Positions 8,317-19,831 of a stretch of 64,000 nucleotides of DNA are shown piece after piece (position 1 is the stretch's first letter; every line of letters begins with the position of its first letter). The translations under genes and the position numbers were made by a program. Source of the DNA: Pseudophaeobacter sp. (lineage in GTDB: Bacteria; Pseudomonadota; Alphaproteobacteria; Rhodobacterales; Rhodobacteraceae); the NCBI GenBank assembly GCA_027019165.1, contig JALUXC010000017.1, positions 186,001-250,000 of the forward strand. Direction: 5' to 3'. The notes under the pieces are model-generated. The model searched no databases. It worked only from the letters and a program-made list of their open reading frames with translations, and was not told where the DNA came from.

Positions 8317-9648
8317 ATGTGGGACGTGTTGAAGGACCGCCGATACCGGCATCTATTTCTGGCGCAGGTTGTCGCCATATTGGGTACAGGTCTGGCCACT
8401 GTCGCCCTTGGGCTTTTGGCCTATGATCTGGCCGGAGAGAATGCCGCCCTGGTATTGGGCACTGTCTTTACCATAAAAATGGTTGCCTACGTGGGGATTG
8501 CGCCTCTTGCCGCTGCCCTGGCAGACCGGATTGACCGACGGCGTTTGCTGGTTGGGTTGGATGGTCTACGGGCCGCTGCTGCTCTGTCATTGCCATTCGT
8601 GGGTGAGGTCTGGCAGGTCTACGTTCTGATCTTTCTCATGCAGGCAGCTTCGGCAGGTTTCACCCCAATATTTCAGGCCACCATACCGGACGTGTTGCCG
8701 GACGAGAAACGCTTCACGCAAGCCCTGTCCCTGTCGCGTCTCGCCTATGATCTGGAGAGCATCGTCAGCCCATTGCTGGCCGGGCTTTTGCTGGTGGTCG
8801 TGAGCCATAACACTCTGTTCCTTGGGACTGTCCTCGGCTTTCTCGGATCGGCCTTGCTGGTGGTTTCGGTGAGCTTGCCAAGCCCTGAACCAGACCGGTC
8901 GACCCGCCGTGGGATCTATGATCGAACGACACGAGGTATCCGCATCTATTTGGCGACGCCGCGTCTGCGGGGCCTGCTGGCGTTGTGCTTTTCGGTCTCC
9001 GCGGCGGGAGCGATGGTCCTGGTGAATTCTGTCGTTCTCGTTCGGGCAGAACTTGGCCTCTCAGCCAGCGCGTTGGCCTGGGCCATGTGTGCCTTTGGGG
9101 GTGGGTCCATGATGACCGCCCTGGCTCTTCCACGATTGCTGGATGGGGTTCGAGACCGCCCGGTTATGCTCTTTGGCGCGCTCCTGATGGGGAGCGTGTT
9201 GACACTATTGGCCGTGGTGAACATGACGTCCGGTTTGTCCTGGGGGGTCCTGTTGCTTGCCTGGATCCTGATTGGTGTCGGCTATTCCGCAGTCATGACG
9301 CCGTCGGGTCGCTTGCTCAAACGCTCTTCGCAAGCGGCCGACCGACCCGCGATCTTTGCTGCGCAGTTCGCTCTGTCCCATGCCTGCTGGCTGCTGTCAT
9401 ACCCATTGTCGGGCTGGCTCATGACCCGATTTGGAACCTCTGTGACACTTTTCGTCTTGGCTGCGATGACGGCTCTTGGATGTCTTGTTGCGGCACGCCT
9501 TTGGCCGGGGGCAAATGATACTGAGGTGGAGCATACGCACGACAATCTGCCGCTTGATCATCCACATCTGAATGGCGTGCGCAGGCATCGCCATGCACTG
9601 GTGATTGATGATGACCATCCCTACTGGGGCGATCATTTCCGGGGCTGA
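8317..9648 (+). CDS. MFS transporter (EntS-like) with histidine-rich C-terminal tail
   Basis: 443 residues with about twelve membrane segments. The start MWDVLKDRRYRHLFLAQVVA and the loop ADRIDRRRLL between TM2 and TM3 are typical of the EntS/MFS_3 exporter family. The last ~45 residues form a soluble His/Asp-rich tail (about nine His: HTHDN, DHPHLNG, RHRHALVIDDDHPYWGDH), which could bind divalent metal. The substrate is unknown; metal or metal-chelate export is an inference from the tail. The ATG at 8317 has a weak GGGA site; an in-frame TTG at 8305 is less likely. Confidence 0.85.
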   Translation: MWDVLKDRRYRHLFLAQVVAILGTGLATVALGLLAYDLAGENAALVLGTVFTIKMVAYVGIAPLAAALADRIDRRRLLVGLDGLRAAAALSLPFVGEVWQVYVLIFLMQAASAGFTPIFQATIPDVLPDEKRFTQALSLSRLAYDLESIVSPLLAGLLLVVVSHNTLFLGTVLGFLGSALLVVSVSLPSPEPDRSTRRGIYDRTTRGIRIYLATPRLRGLLALCFSVSAAGAMVLVNSVVLVRAELGLSASALAWAMCAFGGGSMMTALALPRLLDGVRDRPVMLFGALLMGSVLTLLAVVNMTSGLSWGVLLLAWILIGVGYSAVMTPSGRLLKRSSQAADRPAIFAAQFALSHACWLLSYPLSGWLMTRFGTSVTLFVLAAMTALGCLVAARLWPGANDTEVEHTHDNLPLDHPHLNGVRRHRHALVIDDDHPYWGDHFRG

Positions 9649-9680
9649 TCAGATTCCCAGAACCGTTACCTGTTGAACAA

Positions 9681-9712
9681 AAAACGCCCAGGGCAAAGCC
9701 TGGGCGTTTTCA
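9681..9712. terminator. Bidirectional terminator between MFS and icd genes
   Basis: A strong stem AACGCCCAGG / CCTGGGCGTT with a six-base loop, flanked by an A-run on the left and TTTT on the right. It can end both the rightward MFS message and the leftward icd message. Confidence 0.85.
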
Positions 9713-9731
9713 TTTCCAGTTGAGGTTCGGC

Positions 9732-11948
<2,217 letters not shown>

Positions 11949-12381
11949 GTTCCACAACCTTTCAGCGATATCGGAAGCTTTGTCGACTTTGGGCGGTGGC
12001 CGCGCGCCCTTCGGTGTTTTGGCTGCGCTCCACAAAGGGCGCCGCGCTTTGGGGCTTGGCCAAACGTATCGCCCCCCGTGTAGAACACCAAAAGCCAAGG
12101 TGCAATTGTCTCTATGGGTTTTAGGATGAGCAGTTTGACGCGGAAGCCACGATTTGTGGCGATATCGGGCCAAACTCCTCGAATGCGCCGTACTTTTTGC
12201 CGCCGAAACGCACGCTTGGGCCGGGTAGGGCGCGGATCTTGTCGTGCGGTTGCTCCTGTGGCTGGTCAGAATCGCTGCATTGCGCTGGAGCCGGAAAAGA
12301 GCCGCGTTGACCCTTTTGGCGGGCTCTGCCACTGATGAAAGCCCGCCAACCCCGTCTGTTCAGACACCCTCGGAGAATTCT
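11949..12381. other. Divergent intergenic region between icd and sbcD-like gene
   Basis: 433 bp separating two divergent genes, so it must hold both promoters. Long open frames cross it but read as shadow sequence (Arg/Pro-rich). I could not assign promoter boxes with confidence. Confidence 0.4.
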
Positions 12382-13533
12382 ATGCCGCCGTTTCGTTTCT
12401 TGCACACCTCGGATCTGCATCTGGGCAAGCGGTTTGGGCGATTTGACGAAGAGACCCGGATGGCCCTGCAACAGGCGCGTCAGGACATTCTGCCTCGGCT
12501 CGCCGCTTTGGCGCGGGACAACCAGGCGGCGCATGTCCTGCTGGCCGGGGACACCTTTGATACCGAGACGCCATCGGATCGAGTGCAGCGGCAAGCGCTG
12601 GCCGCAATGGGCGCTGCCGAAGATCTGACCTGGTGGATCATACCCGGAAATCATGACAGCGCCACTGCCGAACCGCTTTGGGCCGCTTTGTCAAAGCATG
12701 CGTCTAGAAATGTGAAACTGGTGATGGCTCCAGAGCCTGCAGAGATGGCGCCGGGCGTCTTTCTCTTGCCCGGTCCCTGCAGCCATCGTTTTGCGGGGCG
12801 CGATCTCACGGCCTGGATGGATAGCTGCAATACCCCGCCTGGTGCGATACGGATCGGTCTGGCGCATGGCGGCGTGGTGGATTTCGGCAGTGAGGGCGAC
12901 GGCGCAGGTGAGACGATCTCTCCGGCGCGCGCTGGCCTTGCGCGGCTTGACTACCTGGCGCTGGGGGACTGGCACGGCAGTTTGCAGGTGAATGAGCGAA
13001 CCAATTACAGTGGCACGCCGGAAGCGGACCGGTTCAAACATGCTGGCCGCGGCAAATCTCTGCTGGTCGAAATTGCTGCCGCCGGGCAACCGCCAAGGGT
13101 CGAAGCCTTGGAGAGTGGTCAGTATCATTGGCAGGAGCTTGCGCTTGATCTGACCCCGGCCACGGACATTGCTGTGGAAATCGAAGGGATATTGCCTGCG
13201 GATCGCGCCAGCTGGCGGTATCACCTGCTGAGACTGCGTGTCTCTGGCTGGGCAACACCGCCGCAGCGGCTGACCCTTGAACAGTCCATCGCGCGCCTTG
13301 CGCCGGAGTTTTGTCACCTTGAGCTGGTTGCCGACCGTCTTGGAACGGAGCATCACATAGAAGATCTCGACCTTATCGGCCAGGGTGGCGCGCTGCGGGT
13401 GGCGGCAGAGGAGCTGATGCAGGCGGCCAAGGATCCGGCCTTGGCGCAAGAGGACCGGAGTGTGGCTTCGGCGGCGCTCAACCGTCTTTTTGCCTATATG
13501 CAGGCGGACGCCGGGACGGAGGAGCGGCGATGA
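12382..13533 (+). CDS. Metallophosphoesterase, SbcD/Mre11-like DNA repair nuclease
   Basis: 383 residues. Calcineurin-type phosphoesterase motifs appear in order: HTSDLHLG (metal ligands D and H), LLAGDTFD, IIPGNHDS, AHGG and GDWHG. These build a di-Mn centre that cleaves DNA in SbcD/Mre11. The C-terminal part (about 270-383) is variable. CGGAGA precedes the ATG at 12382. The gene overlaps the next, an SMC-like ATPase, by ATGA, the classic nuclease-ATPase pairing. It is the YhaO/SbcD-like branch rather than certain SbcD. Confidence 0.88.
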   Translation: MPPFRFLHTSDLHLGKRFGRFDEETRMALQQARQDILPRLAALARDNQAAHVLLAGDTFDTETPSDRVQRQALAAMGAAEDLTWWIIPGNHDSATAEPLWAALSKHASRNVKLVMAPEPAEMAPGVFLLPGPCSHRFAGRDLTAWMDSCNTPPGAIRIGLAHGGVVDFGSEGDGAGETISPARAGLARLDYLALGDWHGSLQVNERTNYSGTPEADRFKHAGRGKSLLVEIAAAGQPPRVEALESGQYHWQELALDLTPATDIAVEIEGILPADRASWRYHLLRLRVSGWATPPQRLTLEQSIARLAPEFCHLELVADRLGTEHHIEDLDLIGQGGALRVAAEELMQAAKDPALAQEDRSVASAALNRLFAYMQADAGTEERR

Positions 13534-16151
13534 AGATCCGTGCGATCCGCCTGCAAAATGTACGTCGCTTTGTGGACCCGGTCGAGATCACCGGGATCGG
13601 ACCTGGCCTCAATGTGTTGTCCGCGCCAAATGAACAGGGGAAATCGACGATTTTCGATGCGCTGCATGCGCTGTTCTTCAAGGATGCAAAATCCTGGGAC
13701 AGGGACATTCGCGCCTTGGTGCCCCATGCCGGGGGTGATCCGCGGGTTGAGGTAGATATCGATCATCAGAACGCGCGTTACCGAATTGCCAAGCATTTTT
13801 TCAAGACGGCCGGAAAGGGTGAGGTGCGCATCTGGCGGGAAGACCGCCTTTTGCACCAGGCCGACGCTGCGGAGCAATGGTTAAGGGCGCTGATCAAGCC
13901 GCCAAAGGACGGTGGTCCCTCTGGGCTTTTGTGGGTGCGCCAGGGGTTGACCGCCTTTGAAGACGCAAAAGACACCGAGCAGGCGCGGCGGGATCTCTTG
14001 TCTTCTGTGGCGGGCGAGGTGGACATGGTCACCGGCGGGCAGCGTATGGATGCGATCTGCCGCAAAGTTCAGGCGTCTCTGGATCAGGTTGTCACCAAGC
14101 GCGGGGCCAAGAAAGGCGGAGCGCTGGACCTGGCCGAGCGCGAGGTGGCAGAACTGCAGGACAAGCGCAATCAACTGAGCGACCAGGTGTCAGAACTGCG
14201 TCAGCTGTTGGAGGCGCGCCGCTCGCTTCGGGCTGAGCAGGCTGAACTCGATGACCCCGAAGAGCGCGCGGCCCTTGCTGCGCGTCTTGAAACGGCAGAA
14301 GTGGCGCTGGCGGCGGCGCAGCGTCATCAGGATCAACTGGCGCAGGCGAGCCGCGCGGTGAAGCTGGCCGAGACGCTTTTGGAAAACCATCGGCGCAAGA
14401 TGGAGACTCTGTCGCAGCAATTGGATGAATGTGCGCAGGCGCGTCAGGAAGAAGAGGCTGCCATCGCAGAGGCGGAACTTCTGGCAAAGGAACTGAAAGC
14501 GCCGAAGGACCGGATGCAGACCCTCACGGACCTGTTGGCTGCGGCGCGCGCAAAGGTGAAGGTTGAGCGCCAGACCCTAGAGCGCGTCCAAATGGCCTAT
14601 GCCGCCGCGCAGGCAAAAGACCTGCGCCGGGATCTGACCATGCGTCTGGAGAAGGCCAAAGTTCAGGTCAAGGTGCTAGAAGACCTTGCAGGTGCTGCGT
14701 CAGCTGGGCCTGATGCGGACATGATGCGGGGGCTTGAGGCAGCGCAGATGGCCTTTGGGGTTGCTTTGCGTGCACAGGAGCGCGCGGCAACAGCCCTCAC
14801 TGTTCATTACGAGGAGGGCGCCGAGGCCACTGTTTCGCTGGACGGCGCGGCGGTGAGTGGCGGGGTGCGGCTTGCGCTGCCCGAAGGTGGCCAACTCTGC
14901 GTGCCGGGAGTGGCCGTCATCGACATTCATCCAGGGGAGGCCATTGGGGCGGATGCGGTTCAACAGGCTGGGGCCGAACGAGCGCAGGCGCTGGAAAGAT
15001 CCGGGTGCACCAGCATCGAAGAGGCGCGCGCAGCTTTTGACAGTCGCCAGTCCGCAAGGCAGCAGCGACAGGAGGCAGAAACCGTGCTCTCGGTCCTGGC
15101 CCCAGAAGGGGTGGAGGCCCTGCAGCGGCAGCTGGAAGCGCTGCCGCAAGGTCTGTCCCTGGAGGAAGAGGGGGCGTCCACCGATACTTTGGACCGCGCT
15201 GCAGCCGAAGCGGCCTGCCGCGTTGCCGAGGAAGAGGTAGACCGTCTTTCTGCCGAATTGGAAGGCGTGCGCGGCGTTGCGGAAGCAAGGCGTCTTGCGG
15301 CTGAGATGGCGCGTTCGCGGGCTGAGGCGTCAAGGCAGAGAGTGGAGCGGTCACAGGCGGCGATTGGGGGTGAGGCGGAGAGCAAAGCATCCTTGGACAG
15401 GCTGGCCGCGCAACTGCCTGATTTGCAGCAAGAGCTATCGCAAACGCAGGCAACCGAGGCGGCGCTGCGCCGCGCCGCGCCCGATCTGGCGCAGGCCGAG
15501 GTCGCTGCCAAACGTGCGAGATCCGCCCAGCAGATCGCACGCCAGCGGAGCCAGGATCTTGTGCGGGATCTGGCGGTGCTGGATGCCCGTATTTCGGCAC
15601 ATGCGAGCGCTGCGGTTGAGGAGGAGCTGGCCGAGACCGTAGATCAACTGATGCGGGCACAGGGCCGCCTTGCCACCGTTGCCTTCGAGGTTGCTGTGCA
15701 AAGGCGGCTCCTGGCTGCACTCGAAGCGGCGCGCGCGCAGGCGCAGGAGCATTACGTCGGCCCAATCCTTGGCGAGTTGTTGCCGCTGCTCCGCATGCTA
15801 TGGCCGGAGGCGCGGCTGAGGGTGGATGCGGATCAGATCCTACCGGAAGATCTGGAGCGAGGTGGCGAGGCAATAGGGTTTGAAAGCCTGTCCGGTGGCA
15901 CGCAGGAGCAGATCGCGCTGTTGGTCCGCCTGGCCTTTGCCCGACTGCTGGCAAAGGCAGGGACACCGGCGCCGCTTATTCTGGACGATGCGATCGTCTA
16001 CACTGACGATGCGCGGATCGAGAAGATTTTCGATGCCCTGACGTTGCAAGCTGATGATCTGCAGATGCTGGTGTTCACCTGCCGGCAAAAGGCCTTTCGC
16101 AGCCTTGGGGGCACCCCGCTCAGCATTCGCCCGGCGCAGGCTGCGGATTGA
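13530..16151 (+). CDS. SMC-like AAA ATPase, SbcC/Rad50/YhaN-like
   Basis: 873 residues. The N-terminal half-ATPase has Walker A in SAPNEQGKST (about residues 32-40). A long Gln/Ala/Glu/Arg-rich coiled coil runs from about 190 to 760. The C-terminal half-ATPase has signature ESLSGGTQEQIALLVRLAFA and Walker B LILDDAIVYTD. No CxxC zinc hook is evident in the middle, so it resembles YhaN/RecF-SMC types more than E. coli SbcC (about 1050 residues). It is expected to form a complex with the upstream nuclease and process DNA ends or hairpins. Translational coupling by ATGA supports the partnership. Confidence 0.85.
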   Translation: MKIRAIRLQNVRRFVDPVEITGIGPGLNVLSAPNEQGKSTIFDALHALFFKDAKSWDRDIRALVPHAGGDPRVEVDIDHQNARYRIAKHFFKTAGKGEVRIWREDRLLHQADAAEQWLRALIKPPKDGGPSGLLWVRQGLTAFEDAKDTEQARRDLLSSVAGEVDMVTGGQRMDAICRKVQASLDQVVTKRGAKKGGALDLAEREVAELQDKRNQLSDQVSELRQLLEARRSLRAEQAELDDPEERAALAARLETAEVALAAAQRHQDQLAQASRAVKLAETLLENHRRKMETLSQQLDECAQARQEEEAAIAEAELLAKELKAPKDRMQTLTDLLAAARAKVKVERQTLERVQMAYAAAQAKDLRRDLTMRLEKAKVQVKVLEDLAGAASAGPDADMMRGLEAAQMAFGVALRAQERAATALTVHYEEGAEATVSLDGAAVSGGVRLALPEGGQLCVPGVAVIDIHPGEAIGADAVQQAGAERAQALERSGCTSIEEARAAFDSRQSARQQRQEAETVLSVLAPEGVEALQRQLEALPQGLSLEEEGASTDTLDRAAAEAACRVAEEEVDRLSAELEGVRGVAEARRLAAEMARSRAEASRQRVERSQAAIGGEAESKASLDRLAAQLPDLQQELSQTQATEAALRRAAPDLAQAEVAAKRARSAQQIARQRSQDLVRDLAVLDARISAHASAAVEEELAETVDQLMRAQGRLATVAFEVAVQRRLLAALEAARAQAQEHYVGPILGELLPLLRMLWPEARLRVDADQILPEDLERGGEAIGFESLSGGTQEQIALLVRLAFARLLAKAGTPAPLILDDAIVYTDDARIEKIFDALTLQADDLQMLVFTCRQKAFRSLGGTPLSIRPAQAAD

Positions 16152-16167
16152 GGTGCAGTCTGCGGGG

Positions 16168-16677
16168 TTACTCCCGAACCTCGTCGGGCTTTACGCCCCA
16201 GATCTTGGTCTTGGGGGTCCAGCCGCCATAGCCGCCTGCAGAAATCTCGCACCAGTCGATGGTGCATTCGCCCAGACGCGCCACCACGCCAAGCTCAAAG
16301 GCCGCCGTAACGGGCGATCCGGTGTCGGGGCGTGCATGGACGGTCAGCATGTCTTCCTCGACCAGCACGGTGCGCACCCCCGAGATCAGCGTGTAGTGCA
16401 CCCAGCCCCCGGCGTTGTCATGATCGCGCACACGGCGCCAGTGTCCGAACTCAGCGGTGACCTCAAGCGGCATACCGCGGCGCTTGAACACCCAGTCGAT
16501 GCGATGGGTCAGCGACGGGCCGCGGCGCACATTGGCCTCCGAGGCTTTCATCGAGACAAAACGCGGAAGAGGCAGGTTGGTGACCGGACCGCGCGCGTCT
16601 GTGGCCGAGGCCCCGGTGGCGCCAGCAAGTGTGGCGCAAATAGCTACCAGAAAAGGACGCAGTTTCAAAGCCGTCAT
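16168..16677 (-). CDS. Secreted SH3-domain protein
   Basis: 169 residues starting with a clear signal peptide (MTALKLRPFLVAICATLAG ... ASA). Bacterial SH3 repeats follow: ASEANVRRGPSLTHRIDWVF and a second LTVHARPDTGSPVTAAF half, with WCEISAGGYGGW at the end. This is the SH3_4/DUF1058 pattern of periplasmic proteins. Such domains bind peptidoglycan or cell-wall peptides in other proteins; here the function is unknown. An ATG seven codons upstream (16698) is possible but puts Gly-Lys-Gln before the signal peptide and has no ribosome site. It converges on the SMC-like gene, 16 bp apart. Confidence 0.8.
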   Translation of the reverse strand: MTALKLRPFLVAICATLAGATGASATDARGPVTNLPLPRFVSMKASEANVRRGPSLTHRIDWVFKRRGMPLEVTAEFGHWRRVRDHDNAGGWVHYTLISGVRTVLVEEDMLTVHARPDTGSPVTAAFELGVVARLGECTIDWCEISAGGYGGWTPKTKIWGVKPDEVRE

Positions 16678-16895
16678 CGTTGCTGCCTGTTTGCCCATAT
16701 TCAGTCGGATCGCCTGTCCGAAGTGTACCGCCCCTGTTGCGCCGCGCTGGATTTAGTCCCATGTCTGCCAAAGGGAAAGATCCGAATGTCGCGTCACTTG
16801 GTCCGGTTTGGAGCGGAAGGGTTCTTGTGCCTGCCTGCATCCTGCGCCACGATGCCATGGCGGTGCTGGAACTGAAAAGCCATGGGAGAGCGCAA

Positions 16896-17882
16896 GTGGT
16901 AAGAGAACGTCTGACTGTTGTCGTTACGCGACGGTTGCCGGAGCCGGTGGAGACCCGGTTGAGCGAGTTGTTCAACGTGCGGCTGCGCAGCGACGATGCG
17001 CCAATGACCCGCAGCGAACTGGCCCAGGCGGTGCAGGAGGCCGATGTGCTGGTGCCGACGGTCACCGATGACATCGATGCAGGTCTTCTGGCGCAGGCGG
17101 GACCGCGTCTGAAGCTTATCGCCAACTACGGCGCTGGGGTCGACCACATCGATGTTGCGACGGCGCGCCAACGCGGCATTCTGGTCTCCAACACACCCGG
17201 CGTGTTGACCGACGACACGGCGGATATGGCCATGGCGCTGATCATGGCCGTGGTTCGCCGGATCCCCGAAGGTCTGGCCTTGATGCAAAAGGGCGAATGG
17301 GAAGGCTGGGCGCCCACCGCGATGCTGGGCGGACGCCTTGCGGGACGGCGGCTCGGGATCCTTGGCATGGGGCGGATCGGTCAGGCTGTTGCCCGCCGGG
17401 CCAAGGCATTCGGCATGCAGATTCACTACCACAATCGCCGCCGCCTGCGCCCCGAGATCGAGGAGGAACTGGAGGCAACCTATTGGGAGAGCCTGGATCA
17501 GATGGTGGCGCGGATGGATGTCATCTCGGTCAATTGTCCTTCGACGCCCTCGACCTTTCATCTGATGAACGCGCGGCGCCTGAAGCTGATGAAACCCGAT
17601 GCCGTGATCATCAACACTTCGCGTGGAGAGGTGATCGACGAACACGCTCTGACCCGGATGCTTCGCGCTGGAGAGATCGCGGGGGCCGGGCTCGACGTTT
17701 ATGAACACGGCACCGATATCAACCCGCGCCTGCGCGAGCTGCCCAATGTGGTGCTTCTGCCGCATATGGGGTCGGCCACCATCGAAGGGCGGATCGAGAT
17801 GGGTGAGAAGGTGCTCTTGAACATCAAGACCTTCGAGGACGGACACCGCCCGCCGGATCAGGTGGTGCCGTCCATGTTGTAA
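16896..17882 (+). CDS. D-2-hydroxyacid dehydrogenase (glyoxylate/hydroxypyruvate reductase-like)
   Basis: 328 residues. The NAD(P)-binding motif GILGMGRIGQAVARRAKAFG is near residue 150. Catalytic Arg lies in INTSRGEVIDE, Glu in AGAGLDVYE and His in LLPHMGSAT, the normal Arg-Glu-His set. The substrate loop NYGAGVDHIDV is conserved. The GTG at 16896 is chosen: GGGAG lies eight bases upstream and the resulting protein (MVRERLTVVVTRRLPEPVE) has family length; the longer frame from 16680 has no homologous N-terminus. It probably reduces glyoxylate or hydroxypyruvate, or oxidises D-glycerate; exact substrate is open. Confidence 0.9.
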   Translation: MVRERLTVVVTRRLPEPVETRLSELFNVRLRSDDAPMTRSELAQAVQEADVLVPTVTDDIDAGLLAQAGPRLKLIANYGAGVDHIDVATARQRGILVSNTPGVLTDDTADMAMALIMAVVRRIPEGLALMQKGEWEGWAPTAMLGGRLAGRRLGILGMGRIGQAVARRAKAFGMQIHYHNRRRLRPEIEEELEATYWESLDQMVARMDVISVNCPSTPSTFHLMNARRLKLMKPDAVIINTSRGEVIDEHALTRMLRAGEIAGAGLDVYEHGTDINPRLRELPNVVLLPHMGSATIEGRIEMGEKVLLNIKTFEDGHRPPDQVVPSML

Positions 17883-17933
17883 GACCTGACGCGGGCCATC
17901 GGTCCGCGTTTGCTTTTGTGTAGGAGGAATTTC

Positions 17934-19721
17934 ATGAAACAGATTGCAATTGCAGCTTTTGTCGTAGCGGCCGGTGCCGCCGGGGCGCAGGAGGCCGCCG
18001 ATGCGGTGGCGCCGGAACTGGCCACCGGGGGCAGCTTTGAGGCGCTATCCCCTGAGGTTGCCGCAGCGCTGCAGACCAAGGAAGCCGGCCAGCCCGTTGA
18101 GGCGAAGAATTGGATGATCGCGGCGGCCAACCCTCATGCGGTATCGGCTGGGGCAGAGATCTTGCGCGCCGGCGGTACGGCGGCGGATGCCATGGTGGCC
18201 GTGCAGGTGGTGCTTGGGCTGGTGGAGCCGCAGTCCTCGGGTCTTGGGGGTGGTGCTTTCCTTGTCTGGTATGACGCCGCCAGCGGTGAGATCACCACGC
18301 TGGATGGCCGAGAAACCGCGCCTTTGGCGGCCACACCGCGCCTGTTTCAGGACGAGAGCGGCGCGCCTTTGAAGTTCTATGACGCGGTGGTCGGCGGACG
18401 GTCTGTCGGAACGCCCGGAACGCCTGCGCTCTTGGAGGCGGCCCATCGCCGCTGGGGAAGGGCCAACTGGCCGTCGCTGTTTGAGGCTGGCATTGATCTC
18501 GCTGAAAACGGCTTTTCAGTCTCGCCGCGTCTGGCGGGGTTGATCGAAAGGGATGCCGACCGCCTGTCGCGTTTCAGGGCAACAGCCGACTATTTCCTAC
18601 CGGGCGGTGCGCCCTTGCAGACAGGCGACAGGTTGCTGAACCCGGCCTATGCGGATGTGCTGCGTACCCTTGCGACCGAGGGCGCAGCGGGCTTTTACAC
18701 CGGGCCTCTTGCGGCAGACATCGTGCGTACGGTGACGACAGCGGAAGGAAATCCGGGCGTGTTGTCGGCAGTGGATCTGGCGCTTTATCAGGTCAAGGAA
18801 CGTCCTGCCGTTTGCGCCGAATACCGGGCCTTTGATATCTGTGGCATGGGGCCGCCCTCTTCGGGCGCGCTGACCGTTGGTCAGATCCTTGGCATGCTGG
18901 GGCAATATGATCTGGCGGCCTTGGGCGCCGAAAACTCCGAAGCCTGGCGGCTGATCGGCGATGCCTCGCGCCTCGCCTTTGCGGATCGGGGGCGGTACAT
19001 GGCGGACAGCGATTTTGTTCCCATGCCCACCAAAGGTCTGGTTGATCCGGCTTATCTGGCCGAGCGGGCCAAGTTGCTGGCAGGGGATGATGCCCTGCCA
19101 GAGGTGGCTCCGGGCGCGCCAGAGTTCGATCATGCGGGCGTGGTGCATTGGGCCGATGATGCCTCGATCGAATTCCCCTCGACCTCCCATATCTCTATCG
19201 TGGATGGTTACGGCAACGTCTTGTCGATGACCACGACGATTGAGAACGGCTTTGGTTCACGGCTGATGACGAACGGCTTTCTTCTCAACAACGAGTTGAC
19301 GGATTTCTCCTTCCGCACGCATCGCGATGGGGTGCCGATTGCCAACCGGTTGGAGCCGGGCAAGCGGCCACGCTCTTCAATGGCGCCGACGATTGTGATG
19401 CAGGACGGCAAGCCGGTGCTGGCCATTGGATCGCCCGGCGGCAGTCGGATCATCGGCTACGTGGCCAAGACCATCATCGCCTGGGCCGATTGGGGCATGA
19501 ACGTGCAGCAGGCGGTTGCCCTGCCGCATGCGGTGAACCGGTTTGGGACTTATGACCTGGAGGAGGGGACCGGCGCCACCGCGCTGGCAGAGCCGCTTGA
19601 GGCAATGGGTTACAAGGTCAACCAGCGCGATCTCACCTCGGGGTTACATGCAATTGAGATTGGCAGCGTGTTGAAAGGGGGTGCCGATCCACGTCGTGAA
19701 GGCATCGCTTTGGGAGAGTGA
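17934..19721 (+). CDS. ggt: Gamma-glutamyltransferase, periplasmic
   Basis: 595 residues with a signal peptide (MKQIAIAAFVVAAGAAGA). The large-subunit signature is QSSGLGGGAFLVWYD. The self-cleavage site is STSHISIVDGYGN, which makes Thr417 the N-terminal nucleophile of the small subunit. The substrate region is NGFLLNNELTDFSF and the Gly-rich loop is IGSPGGSRIIGYV. It cleaves gamma-glutamyl bonds of glutathione and related peptides in the periplasm. A strong AGGAGG site lies seven bases before the ATG. It starts 51 bp after the dehydrogenase gene, so cotranscription is possible. Confidence 0.95.
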   Translation: MKQIAIAAFVVAAGAAGAQEAADAVAPELATGGSFEALSPEVAAALQTKEAGQPVEAKNWMIAAANPHAVSAGAEILRAGGTAADAMVAVQVVLGLVEPQSSGLGGGAFLVWYDAASGEITTLDGRETAPLAATPRLFQDESGAPLKFYDAVVGGRSVGTPGTPALLEAAHRRWGRANWPSLFEAGIDLAENGFSVSPRLAGLIERDADRLSRFRATADYFLPGGAPLQTGDRLLNPAYADVLRTLATEGAAGFYTGPLAADIVRTVTTAEGNPGVLSAVDLALYQVKERPAVCAEYRAFDICGMGPPSSGALTVGQILGMLGQYDLAALGAENSEAWRLIGDASRLAFADRGRYMADSDFVPMPTKGLVDPAYLAERAKLLAGDDALPEVAPGAPEFDHAGVVHWADDASIEFPSTSHISIVDGYGNVLSMTTTIENGFGSRLMTNGFLLNNELTDFSFRTHRDGVPIANRLEPGKRPRSSMAPTIVMQDGKPVLAIGSPGGSRIIGYVAKTIIAWADWGMNVQQAVALPHAVNRFGTYDLEEGTGATALAEPLEAMGYKVNQRDLTSGLHAIEIGSVLKGGADPRREGIALGE

Positions 19722-19752
19722 ACAGGGCGAACAGGATAGACCCCGCGCGTGC

Positions 19753-19780
19753 TTGCATATGGGCGCGGGAGACGTATAGT
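19753..19780 (+). promoter_or_regulatory. Candidate sigma-70 promoter for D-lactate dehydrogenase gene
   Basis: TTGCAT (19753-19758), a 16-bp spacer and TATAGT (19775-19780). The predicted start of transcription is about 19787, directly at the palindrome listed next. Confidence 0.5.
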
Positions 19781-19788
19781 GCGCCTAT

Positions 19789-19806
19789 GTGTTGACATGA
19801 CAACAC
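19789..19806. promoter_or_regulatory. Operator-like palindrome before D-lactate dehydrogenase
   Basis: GTGTTGACATGACAACAC is symmetrical at 16 of 18 positions around CATG. It sits just after the predicted transcription start and 25 bp before the ATG, a repressor position. The half-site TGACAAC resembles sites of FCD-type GntR regulators, which often control lactate genes; that assignment is inference. Confidence 0.55.
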
Positions 19807-19831
19807 GAGCCTAGAGGAGGAAGATCCAGCC

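Noticed and set aside
11949-12332. Upstream extension of the isocitrate dehydrogenase frame by about 128 residues
   Set aside because: The extension is Arg/Pro-rich, crosses the divergent promoter region and has no counterpart in the family; the ATG at 11948 matches the normal start.
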